Positions 52,706-62,861 of a stretch of DNA of 64,000 nucleotides are shown here, piece by piece. The notes beneath the pieces are model-generated. The model had not been told where the DNA came from, did no database searches, and saw only the letters and a list, made by a program, of their open reading frames with translations. The DNA comes from Platerodrilus igneus (Eukaryota; Arthropoda; Insecta; Coleoptera; Lycidae), in assembly GCA_036346225.1 (NCBI GenBank), contig JARFIW010000453.1, positions 5,642,001 to 5,706,000 on the forward strand, in the 5' to 3' direction. Made by a program: the position numbers and the translations under genes. Each line of letters begins with the position of its first letter. The first letter of the stretch is position 1.

Positions 52706-54074
52706 TGCAGAGTCTTTGTGTCTCTTCCCAGATCTGTGTTATCGGACGTTATAACTATAATAATAATATAAAATTTTTAAGGTGTTAGAATCTTCTTTGG
52801 GAATATGTTCGTCCACTCATTAATAAAAAGCTCATTTATAAGTGATAGGCTGTAATACAAATTTACAAAACAGATTTTACTTACAAACCATGTGAGCTGT
52901 GAGTAATTCGAAAAACCATCAACAGAATAAAAACAGTTACCTTTAAAACTAAAATTTGTTTCATGTTTCTGTCAACTCGACACAAGTATAATCTCACCTA
53001 TCTTGCCCTCTCATAATAACATTTCTCAGCTTTGTCTTTCTTTCCTACCTCAAGTGTCTGTTATTTCTGTCTTACTGGTATCTCTTTCTATCCCGTGTTT
53101 TCTGTCTTGTTTGTAGCCCCTCTATTATTATATTGTTCACAGTTAATTTTCTCTTTTATGTGCGCCTTGAAAAATCGATATCGTCCACAAACATGTTGCA
53201 TCTTCGTCCCGCTTATTGCCTTTTAAAGTATACTTGTCTGACACGCACTTGAAAATGTCTGTCACTTAAACACCTGATATCTTTCATTTGCCTCTGTTAC
53301 GTATTAAATACTGTTTGTCTCTTAATTTTATTGATCTGTTTTCAACAGTTAGCCTTGCATTTTTCCGTTAACATATTTTCCCTCGAATTATATCCTCAAC
53401 GTAAACTAGCTTTACAAGAATCGTTTATTGACCCCAACTTCGGTTCTATGAACTCCTTGATTGTTTTAACGTGTTTTCCAATCTTCAACCTTGTAACGTT
53501 CGTTGAAAGCTTTTACCTTATGTTGTATTAAATAAATATACCTTGCTTATACTGTTTTTATCCTGAAAAGCTCTAACACTATTAATGTTTGTACACGATT
53601 TTCGACTTTGTCGTTGATCTTAATTGTTGTCCTAGTACTAAAATACTCTATACAAATTAAACCTACATTATAATATGTAATTTTATCCCAATCTAATTAC
53701 ATTAAAGCGTCTACAGGGTACCTATAAATAGGTTGTCCACTTTTTATTATTTCAGTTTTTCAGCAAATAAATACGTGTTAAAACCTTTAGCCTTCAGTTG
53801 TTCAATAATGCACCCACATACATCACTATCAGCAGCGGTGGAAATACCTATTTCAATCCGTGCGTTACTAGTAGTAGCCATGAATGCGATTGCATAATCA
53901 CTTCACCCAACGGCCAACAGCCTCAATCTTCACCCTTTTTTGCATAGTATATCTACAAAATGATTATAACTGTTAGTTGAATTAGACAACTGTGAATTTT
54001 TGCTTTCCCTATTAATTTAAATACCACCAAACAATATTATTGATTATTGATTATTATTAATATTGTCGCAAACA
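52706..54074. other. non-coding stretch
   Basis: Plus-strand open frames at 53032-53226 and 53331-53531 are pyrimidine-rich, composition-driven frames. A 44-codon ATG frame on the minus strand (53881-53747) is listed separately. Nothing else is supported. Confidence 0.45.
53747..53881 (-). other. unrecognised 44-codon open frame
   Basis: ATG-started frame MATTSNARIEIGISTAADSD ... AKGFNTYLFAEKLK followed by two stops. It reads like a real peptide (balanced composition, GC-richer codons than the surroundings), but I know no family. Confidence 0.3.
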
Positions 54075-54112
54075 TCAACTGAAAAGAATTTTTTTTCTCG
54101 AAATAACTTTTA
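54075..54112 (-). pseudogene. Gypsy-like integrase C-terminal scrap, left of the piggyBac
   Basis: Minus-strand sequence encoding a short stretch (VISRKKNSFQLMF) that continues the integrase piece found on the other side of the piggyBac (61526-62030). It ends after ~40 bp. Confidence 0.45.
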
Positions 54113-54399
54113 CCCTTTAACGTGCAAATTAATTTTTTTGTATTATTATTAGTTTTTTAAATCCAGCCAATAAAAGTTAGTATATAAAGACTGCAAAAAA
54201 TATTTAAAAAAATATTTGTTACTTAATAGTATAGGTGGGGGGTGGCTATATTAGTGACCACAAACCATCTTGACCTTATATACTTTTCTAATGTTTTGTG
54301 GTTATTTAAATTGCCACTTTAAATAAACCTAAATGTATTTGTTATTTTATTGTTTTACATAGCTACTAGTTGATAAAAATAGGCATAAAATAATTCAAG

Positions 54400-54590
54400 T
54401 TAATATTTATGAAAAGGCGCAAAACAAGTTAGGCACAAAGCTACATCGCATGCTTTACAAACAATGCTGGACCTAGCTACTTTTGCTCTTGTACTGCAAT
54501 AGGCACATCTTTTGTGTTTCCCTTGCTAGGTAGATGACTTCCCAGATTTTGCTTTCTGTGCGAGCTGTCTATATCTATTACCCGGTCATT
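54400..54590 (-). pseudogene. piggyBac transposase C-terminal Cys-rich finger (displaced)
   Basis: Minus strand, in a single frame with one internal stop: RYRQLAQKAKSG, then RCAYCSTRAKVARSSIVCKA and CDVALCLTCFAPFH ending at a TAA (54400). This is the cross-braced zinc finger that ends piggyBac transposases. It is 3.6 kb from the rest of its gene because LINEs have inserted between them. Confidence 0.8.
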
Positions 54591-54790
54591 CATCATCATC
54601 ATTTTGTTTTGGACCTTACTTAAAGTCGGTTTGACGCAGCTCTAACTTCTTTTCAATTTTGTGCTAATCAAAAAAGTTCTACATACCCTTCACAACCTAA
54701 ATTTATAATATTTTGACTAATAAAGCTTGGTCTAGGTCCTCCTATATTCTTTTGTCTGTTTCTTATGTACCTGGCTCTACATAGACATTA
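54591..54790 (-). mobile_element. short 5'-truncated LINE end (second family)
   Basis: Resembles the last ~190 bp of the larger LINE at 55 kb (gacgcagctctaacttctttt; cacaacctaaat; ggtctaggtcctcct) and carries a catcatcatcat-type tail on its left. It is diverged from that copy. Confidence 0.65.
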
Positions 54791-54993
54791 GCAACCTAAT
54801 AGTTGTTTAAGAACTCCAACATGTTTACATGATTACCATTTATAAGGGAATGAAATATTACCTGGTTATCTCCTCCAAAAAAGGAAAAGTCTTAAATTAT
54901 ATGTTATGGTTAGGCTTAAGCAGCGAATCGCTGCCAACATGCCAAACCGCTAACTAATTGTGAGTTATGTCATGGTGACATTTAGTTAACTGA
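54791..54993. other. spacer between two LINE insertions
   Basis: About 200 bp with no recognised feature. It may be further 5' sequence of the short LINE copy on its left. Confidence 0.35.
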
Positions 54994-55025
54994 TTTTTAT
55001 TTATTTATTTATTTTGTTTTCGAAC

Positions 55026-56853
55026 TTACATAAGGTCGGTTTGACACCGCTCTAAATTCTTTTCTATTCTGAGCAAGTCTAAAAAGTCTACATGCCTTTC
55101 ACAACCTAAATCTCTAATAGTTTGAATAATGTTGCTTTGTCTAGGTCTTCCTACTCTATTTTTATTTGGTAGTCTATAATCAAAGAACCTCCTTAAATAG
55201 TCCCTCATGTCTTAACTGATGCCCTATCATTCTATCTCTCCTGACCTTTAATTGTTTCCACATACAGGGTTTCTTACCTATCCTTCTATAAACTTCCTCG
55301 TTTGTTACTCTATCTGTCCAACTTATCTTTAACATTCTCCTATAACGCCAAGTTTCAAAAGCTTCTATCTTTTTCTTATCTACTTCTTTAATTGTCCAAG
55401 TCTCACTACCGTATAGTAGAACGCTCCATATGTACGACTTTAAGAAACTTTTTCTATTATCTAAACTAATACTATTAGCTATTAGTAAGTTTTTCTTTTT
55501 TAAAAACATTTTTCTAGCTTGAGCTATTCTAGCTACTATATCCCTTCTGCTACGTCCATCCTTTGTAATTATACTACCTAAATAGCAAAATTCATATACC
55601 TCCTCTAACTCGGTATTACCTATTTTTAATTTTGGTTTAGAAGTAGACTGTAACTCACTTGTCATTATCTTTGTCTTTACTGAGTTAATTCTCATACTAT
55701 AGTTACTCCGTAGTATCTCATCTAAAATATTTAAAAACTCTCCTAACTCTTTTCTAGACTCTGCTATAATGGCTATATCATCTGCAAAACGTAACATGTC
55801 TATTTTCTGTCCCTGTACACTAATACCTATCTCTTTTCTCTCTCTAGTTAAGTTTAAAGCTTCCTCAATATAAACATTAAAAATTAAGGGAGATTAGTAT
55901 ACAGCCCTGTCTAACACCATTTCCAATCTTAGCTTCCTTTCCTATTTCATCAGATCTAATTATACGCTTTGGTTTTTATATAGACTGTAAATAATTTTTC
56001 TATCCCTATGAGAGATTCCTATTTTTTGCAAAACCCTAAACATAACAATCCAATTAACCCTATCAAATGCTTTTTCTAAATTTACAAACGCGAAATGAGT
56101 GTTTTCATTTTTTTGTAACCTTTTTTCGATAATTACCTTAATCATTAGTATCGGTTCTCTAGTCCCTCTGTTTATACGAAAACCATAATGGTCTTCGCCT
56201 AAACAATTCTTAGTCAAAGCTTCTACTCTATTTTTAATAATTATTGTTAGTATTTTGGAAGCGTGGTAAGTTAAACTAACAGTTCTAAAATTCTCGCACC
56301 TATCAGCTCCTGACTTTTTTGGGATTGGGATAATAATATTTTTTTCGAAATCTATTGGGATCTCACCTGTGTCATATATTACTTTTGCTAGTTTATATAA
56401 TCTGTCTAAAGTTTTAGGACTTGCATATTTTATTAACTCTGCGGGTGTATCGTGTATCCCCTGCGCTTTTTCTAGTTTAAGACTCCTAACAGCTCTATCA
56501 AATTCCTCTTTTAATATTGTGAACCCTATCTCTACATCCTCTTCTTGGTCGTTCTCTAACTCATCCATATTGTCTCCCTTATATAAATCTTCTAAATAAT
56601 TTTTCCATCTTTCTGCTACCTCAACTTTATTTATAAGAAGCTCATTATTCTCATTTTTAATACCATTATATTTTTTCCTATCTTCCCCAAAAAACTTTTT
56701 AACTGCCCTGCAAGCCCTGTCTGGCTTACCTACTCTCAAATCATCTTGTATTGTTTTATAATTTTCTTCCATCCATTTATTTCTAGCTTTTCTACACTCA
56801 TGTACTATCTTATTTCTAACTCTTTTATATTTTTGCTTACTTTTACTATCCAC
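55026..56853 (-). pseudogene. LINE reverse transcriptase (mostly open)
   Basis: 56853-55960 is a 297-codon open frame with the N-terminal linker (RVRNKIVHECRKARNKW) and fingers (EDHYGFRINRGTREPIL; HFAFVNLEKAFDRVNW). 55797-55180 is a 205-codon frame with intact LRFADDIAIIAESR (catalytic FADD), CYLGSIITKDGRSRRDI, YIWSVLLYGSETWTI and WTDRVTNEEV. The C-terminal 55208-55026 frame overlaps. Breaks are near 55900 and 55190. Relatively young compared with the other LINEs here. Confidence 0.85.
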
Positions 56854-57096
56854 TTCTCTGAAAGGTTTAAGCTTTCTTCTATTCTCTATTAAATCTAATA
56901 TCTCCTTTGTTACCCAGGGTTTTCTCGCTTCTACTTTTTTCCTACCTATAGTTTGTGTTGCTGTATCATGTACAGCTCTTCTTATTTCATTCCATCTATT
57001 CTATACGTTCCCTCCTATAGCTATCTCTTTGATCTTTTTATCTAATACTTGTTTATATTCCTCTTTTACCTCACTATCATTAAGCTTACCTAGATC

Positions 57097-57800
57097 TCAT
57101 CCCTCCCTTTTCGCCTTTCTCAATTTTTTGAATTTTAAATTACAGTTCATTTTAACTAAGTTATGATCGCTATCTATGTCAGCCCCTGGATAACTACGAC
57201 AGTTTCTAACTTGGTTTCTAAATCTTTGTTTAACTAAAATATAATCTATTTGGTATCTTGCCCTATCACTTTGCACTTTACAGGTATATCTTCTTCTAAC
57301 ATGTTGTTGGAACATGGTGTTTACAGTTATTAATCTATGTTCCTGGCAAAACTCCACTAATCTTTCTCCTCTATCATTTCGTCTACCATACCCAAATTTT
57401 TCTACCATTTTTCCCTCACTACCTTCTCCCACTGACGCATTAAAATCGCCCATAACTATTAAATACTCATCTCCCTTTACTTTTCTCACTATACTATTTA
57501 TATCCTCGTATACCTTTTCCACTTCCTCATTCTCGTACTGAGTTGTTGGCATGTATACCTGTACTAAAACAGTGTCTGTAGGTTTTGTACTCAATCTAAC
57601 CATAATTATTCTATCACTAAATTGTAAGTACTCTTTAACTTAACCTCCTAACACTATTCCTACCCCTACCTGTCCATTAGTTGAAGAAGTTGTAATTATT
57701 CTATAATTATCTTTTCAAAAGTCATTACTATCTGGCCATCTCACCTCACTAATACCTAAAATGTCCAGCTTACCTTTTCTCATTTCGACTGATAAATTCG
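57097..57800 (-). pseudogene. LINE endonuclease domain
   Basis: 57603-57097 is open and encodes VQVYMPTTQYENEEVEK, YLIVMGDFNASVGEG (with the Asp-Phe-Asn catalytic motif), YGRRNDRGERLVEF and DIDSDHNLVKM (catalytic His end). The region to ~57800 adds the DILGISEVRW-type block in broken frames. It precedes the RT in the same element. Confidence 0.8.
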
Positions 57801-58191
57801 TCAACTATCTACTCTAAGTAATGACCTTACATTACAAGTCCCTATACTAAATCGAACCGATCCGAATGAGAGGGTATTTTGCCTCCGAACAAGAGTATTA
57901 CTTGTGAGCTCTCCATCATATATATTTCGTGTCATAGGCCATGCATACCTGAAAGGTTCCCATATCTTTCCACAGCGCAGTTTTTAAAGATTTTAGCAAA
58001 AAGCCATATCTGTCACGGCCAACCCACAACAACATTGTAAATTATTGAGTATCACGCGAGATCAACCGACTTTCCTCCAATATCTTTTAGCCAGCAAGAC
58101 TGTCCCTTGCTGCGCCTTTTAAACGCCTCTTACGATAAGCAGGCTTACTACAGTAGTATTGTTTATCTCCTACTATAGAGAAACCAGGCCA

Positions 58192-60016
58192 TTAATTTTT
58201 GTTCAATTTTGATTTTGTAATAACTACGCTGCCTTTCCTGCCAGGGCGTTTTTTAAAACAGTAATCTCCAATCAGCAGGTAGGCAAGTATGCTGCGTAAG
58301 TTTAGATGTGAAAGTGCTTTTGTTTTGCTGTTATTTTGTTTTCCAGATATTTTGAATGTAATGTAAGCATTTGCTATAGCTGCGTCAAGAAAATAGTAGA
58401 AAAGTTTAATCCACCACCGCCGTGATCTAATTGTACCTGTCAACTCCATCTATATATTGGTTATAGTCAGCAATTGGTTGGGGGCAATTTACAAGTTGGC
58501 GTTTTCTTTTAATATTATCAGTTTTCAAAACTTTTGTGATAACTCTAGGATTATGGAATGAACTGATAACCACAACACTTTTCTTCTCTCTGTCAAGTCA
58601 TTTACAAACAGAAAGGTCCTCACTCAAAGCATAATCACTTTCATTTGATTTCAATTCTTTGTCTTCCACTAACAGTGTTTTAGGGCAGTGCTTGTGGTTG
58701 ATGCGAAAAGTACCACAAGCAAATGTGTTATTTTCTAATAGATTTGACAATAAATCAAAGCTACTGAAAAAGTTATCAAAATACAAACAGTATCGTTTTT
58801 GTCTGTAATTTTCGTATAACTGTAAAACAGTTCGTTTTTTTAATGATCCTTCTGGGGTAATTTTAGTTTTACCTTCATAAACTTCTAAGCGAAATGCATA
58901 TCCGGATTCTGAACAAGAAAATAGCCTAAACCTTGAAACCACGTTTGGTTGGCTTCAGTGACATGCATTGTTTTAGAAACGTGCGTCCTTTAAAGCCAAC
59001 CATGCTTTCATCTATTGCCAAGTTTCTGGAAGGATTAAAATTTTTCCGAAACCTTTCATTGAGAAAAATAATAAAAGGCCTTATTTTGAATAGCTTATCA
59101 AAATTTTGCGATTTCCGTTCAGGCATCTTAGTATTATCATTAATATGTAGGTAACGTAAAATACACAAAAAACATTTCAAACTCATAATGCTAGATATCT
59201 TTTGCACATGAAAATTTTCATTGGAAGACCAATATAATCTCAATGTAGGTAAATTATGGATACCCATCAACACCAGCATTCCTATGAAAGCCAGTAATTC
59301 GGGTGCTTCCAGACTTAAATTTACGCCTTTTTGCTGAGCATATAAGTTAGATTGCTCTACTATATTTTGTATGATTTCGTCTCTAAGGAAACTCTTAAAA
59401 ACATTTAACAAGACGTTGTCATGTGCTATAAATGTTGGGCTATAATTATTTACAAAAAGACAGCATGCATAAACAGAAGAATTTGTTGCAGTTCTTTGAA
59501 AGCTGTAAGTATAATTTTAGAAATACCACATTTATTATTATCATTTGCGGCATCAACATTATTGTCATCATCACTATCGACATCCTCGTCACTGTTTATG
59601 AAATAAGTGTCCGTTAGAATATCCAAAGTAGGCATATTCGTATCAAATGATTCTGGAAGGAAATCAGGATCTGCAATTGAGTTATCTTAATCTTCTTCAA
59701 ACTCCTCTAAAAATTGTACTAGCTCTGCCATTTTTCTCTTAGCACAAACACGCGTAGGCCGAGTAACTGGTACATTAACGGTTGCTGATGTTGAGGAAGT
59801 ATTCAAATCTGATACTATAGATAAACCAACTGCAGACTTACTACCTGTTGTACGAATAGAATGTGATATATTTTCAGTACATAACTGATCATCAGCATCG
59901 CTATCACCACCCGCATCTGAATTATATGCCTGGGTTTCTGATATGCCTTCAATAAAATCCGATAGATCATCTGGATTCATGTTTTCGATATCAGAATATT
60001 TGTACGAACGAGCCAT
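58192..60016 (-). pseudogene. piggyBac transposase, main part
   Basis: Starts at the ATG at 60016 with an acidic N-terminus (MARSYKYSDIENMNPDDLSD). It continues in broken frames (59635-59450; 59411-58926; 58942-58598; 58449-58192). Core motifs: LRLYWSSNENFHVQKI, the first catalytic Asp in LAIDESMVGFKGR, the second in RYCLYFDNFFSSFD, the third region DGVDRY (~58440) and RRWWIKLFYYFLDAAIANAY. The Cys-rich C-terminus is missing here and is found at 54400-54590, beyond the LINE insertions. Stops at about 59690, 58600 and 58440 make it inactive. Confidence 0.85.
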
Positions 60017-60225
60017 GATCTAAAAATATTAGGTTACATTTAGAAGAACACAGTAACCTTCTTAGCACCACAAAACACAAACTTGCTGATAAGTCTTTAA
60101 AAACTTTATACTAGGTTTAGTCACTATCAAAAAGTTTTCTGTAAGACACTTAACTATTTTAATAATAAATTAATAATAAACATATAAACACCTGCACACT
60201 TTTATTCTGTGGTAATGGTTTGTGG

Positions 60226-61324
60226 TAGTGCTGGCAATGAAATTCGACTAATCGATTATTCGATTAATCGATTAATCGAAAATCGCGGTTTTTAAATTTT
60301 AACAAATCGATTATTCGATTAATCGAATATTTGATTAATCGAATATTCGAATAATCGAATATTCGAATAATCGAATATTCGATTAGTCGACCAATAGGAC
60401 AAACCTATTAAAAATTATGGGTAAATAAAATACAGTTAGAAGAAAAATGGTTTGCTTTTATTTCTATTAAGAGGCAAGTCCTTACAGAACGAAAGTTCTA
60501 ATAAAATTAAAAATATAACAGTACAACCATGTTGTAAAAGATTTATCCTAAAAGGAGCAATGTCAGTTTTATAATACAAAGGAAGACCCTCGATTTTACT
60601 TTAAACTAAACCTTCCAAGAACTAATAAAACTTAAGGGTGCTCTGACCTGTGTACAGGAATCGGATCTGTACACAAAATTACAAACGATATATTAAATTG
60701 CAAGCTCATAATTTTAAAATTATTTTGTAAGTTTGTTTCTGCTTGAACTTATAATACCTAACCAAATTATAGCCGTATTATTTGTATTACGTATATAGAG
60801 TCCAAGTTCTCTTTTTCCTATGTGTGCAAGCTATAACGTGAGGGAAGACAAAACTACAACCATACATAGTACAAATTCAGGACAAGATCTTGCTATTGGA
60901 TGGAGGATACTTGAAAATAAAATGAAACACGACTTGATGGATTTTGTATTTGACTACCCCGCACGATAGTGAATTAATCAGGCAAACGATTATTTGGTTT
61001 AAAATAATTTGTTTGACTAGTTGATTAGTCGATTAAACGGTTAGTCGATTAATAGACTATCTAGACAACCATACGATTGATTGACTAACCGATTAATGAA
61101 CTAGCCAAATAGTTAACTAAAAAATTTGTTAACAATCGAATAATCGGTTAGTCAATTAATCGAATAATCAATTAATCGATTAATCGAATATTTGATTAAC
61201 CAATTAATCGAATATTCGATTAGCCGAATATTTGATAGAAAATCGATTAATCGGTTTAATCGGTTTACGAATACTGCAAAATTCGATTAATCGAATACAA
61301 CTTTTTCGAATTTTGCCAACCCTA
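60226..61324. mobile_element. hAT-type MITE with 8-bp target duplication
   Basis: Non-coding 1.1-kb element with inverted ends (TAGTGCTGGCAA ... TTGCCAACCCTA) and perfect GTTTGTGG duplications at 60218-60225 and 61325-61332. Both ends are packed with ATTCGATTAATCGAATA-type palindromic words (60240-60390 and 61013-61300). The middle is unique AT-rich DNA. No transposase. It is inserted in the subterminal repeat of the piggyBac. Confidence 0.85.
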
Positions 61325-61525
61325 GTTTGTGGTTACTGGCATAGCCACTTTAGTATTGGATAACTAACCATGCGCATTCATCTACAAATGTGGCTATAAT
61401 ATTGCTTACAATCCATTTCGGAAACCATTTATTAACATAAAACTTATTATTGATGAAAATAAGATAGTTGTTTGGTCATTATTGGTTGTGGCCTTATATT
61501 TAACCACAATCCGTTAAAGGGTTAA

Positions 61526-62030
61526 ATGGTCCCTCATATGGTTTATCTATAATGCGTCTCATTCTCTCTACCCTTATAAATACGTAAGGTGATGTTTGTA
61601 ACTCTTTGGAAACGAATATTTTTTCTTTGCAGTGTTTCGACGTTGGTACAGGAGCTAAGTCTCGAAAAAATTTGCGTAAATCGTTTACATATTCAGAAAA
61701 ACTTGGGCTTTCTTTGTTTGTAGCATTTAAAAATTCGTCGGGTAATCTAATTGGTTGTCAAAAAAACATTTCCGCAGGAGTAGCTTGAAAATCGTCTTTG
61801 AAGGTTGCTTTTATTCCCTTCATGATTATAGTTAGATTATGGGCCCATTTGAAGTTGTTGTGGCAGCTGATGACCGCCTTCAGTTGCCTATGCAACCTTT
61901 CTACCAAACCATTGTGTTTGGCCTCTTTGTCGCACGTATTTGTGCTTAATTTTAAGTCGTTGTAAATTCGTAGTTGTAAATAAAATAGTAAAACTGGCAT
62001 CCCTTGTCCTTTTATATCCTGTCATAAACC
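61526..62030 (-). pseudogene. Gypsy-like integrase fragment
   Basis: Minus strand: HNGLVERLHRQLKAVISCHN and ATFKDDFQATPAEMFF (62000-61758), which is the catalytic-Glu side of a Ty3/Gypsy integrase. A second frame runs to 61526 with SFSEYVNDLRKFFRDL and VERMRRIIDKPYEGPF. The piggyBac inserted just after the last motif; a short continuation is at 54075-54112. No LTRs were recognised and both ends are lost. Confidence 0.7.
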
Positions 62031-62861
62031 TCCTTTCCGCCTGGGGAAATTAAGTTGGACTAAAGGGGTAGTGATCGACACTTGCTCATGGACATCGAGG
62101 AGAAACGTTTGTTGGTCCGGTAAAGTGAGTTAAGTCATTAGTGTCTCCGACTACGATTTTATAGATAAACCCTAAAAACACAATGATAGTGCGTACGTAA
62201 CACGTCCAATAAGTAGCTATACAGTTCACTTCGTTGAAGTTGTAGAAACGACACTTATAGAACAAACGAATACGGCTGAGGTAAGTCGATATATAAAATT
62301 ATAAGACCCCTCGCGCGTTAAACAAAATGGCCTTCATAAGCCGGATTATTTGATTAATTAATTAGTTCCTATTCCTGTCGTTCCTTATTAATATTTTTAA
62401 TCTAATAATTGTCGTAGTTTTGATATGTTTTGGGCGTGTTGCAAAGAGGCTAACATCTTGTTTGCACATTTAATAGTAGAAACATTTGAGTATAACGGTA
62501 GATTCATAATACATCCCCTTTTCTTTGTCGCAAGGATTAATGGTCGGTTGGTTTACTTTATGTAAACTTTGTACAAATTTTGATTACTATATTTATGAGG
62601 GTTGTATTTTAAATTCATGCCTTATTTTTTGTCGACCAAAGTTTGATGCACCACTCGGGTCATCCAACTTATTGGATGGTATTACAAAGGGGTTACTTGG
62701 TTGGTATTTATTTTCAAACATTAAACGTTTTGTCGCGCGAGCATTGTAATTAGTTGTATTTGTCGATTAATAATTTAATTTCGTAGATTAATTAGTTGTC
62801 GTAGCTTATGGAGGTACGCATTGTTTATACGTTAATTTTTATTGTCGTTCATTATTCAAAT
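62031..62861. other. probable LTR and leader of the BEL/Pao element; not resolved
   Basis: An 830-bp stretch ahead of the gag start. It has no gene. An LTR and primer-binding site would be expected here, but I could not fix their limits without the 3' LTR. Confidence 0.35.

Larger units (their letters stand above)
54994..58150 (-). mobile_element. near full-length RTE-like LINE with (ATTT)n tail
   Basis: Minus strand. A 5' UTR (cagcaagggacagtcttgct, ~58110), endonuclease, reverse transcriptase, and a 3' end followed by an (AAAT)n tail seen as ttatttatttatttatttt at 54996-55014. Tails of this kind are typical of RTE elements. It is a different subfamily from the copies at 6-27 kb and better preserved. 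It interrupts the piggyBac gene. Confidence 0.85.
54113..61521 (-). mobile_element. piggyBac-type DNA transposon with nested insertions
   Basis: Ends share the 10-bp inverted repeat CCCTTTAACG: 54113-54122 at the left, and on the minus strand from 61521 at the right. The right flank is TTAA (61522-61525) and the left flank TTTA (54109-54112), i.e. the family TTAA duplication with one change. Subterminal inverted repeats (gtggctatattagtgaccac near 54243; gtggttactggcatagccac near 61329) support the pairing. Removing the nested LINEs (54.59-58.15 kb) and MITE (60226-61324) leaves about 2.7-3 kb, the normal piggyBac size. Confidence 0.75.

Noticed and set aside
53032..53531. Two hydrophobic plus-strand frames that look like membrane peptides
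   Set aside because: They are pyrimidine-rich, composition-driven frames without conserved motifs or neighbouring exon signals.
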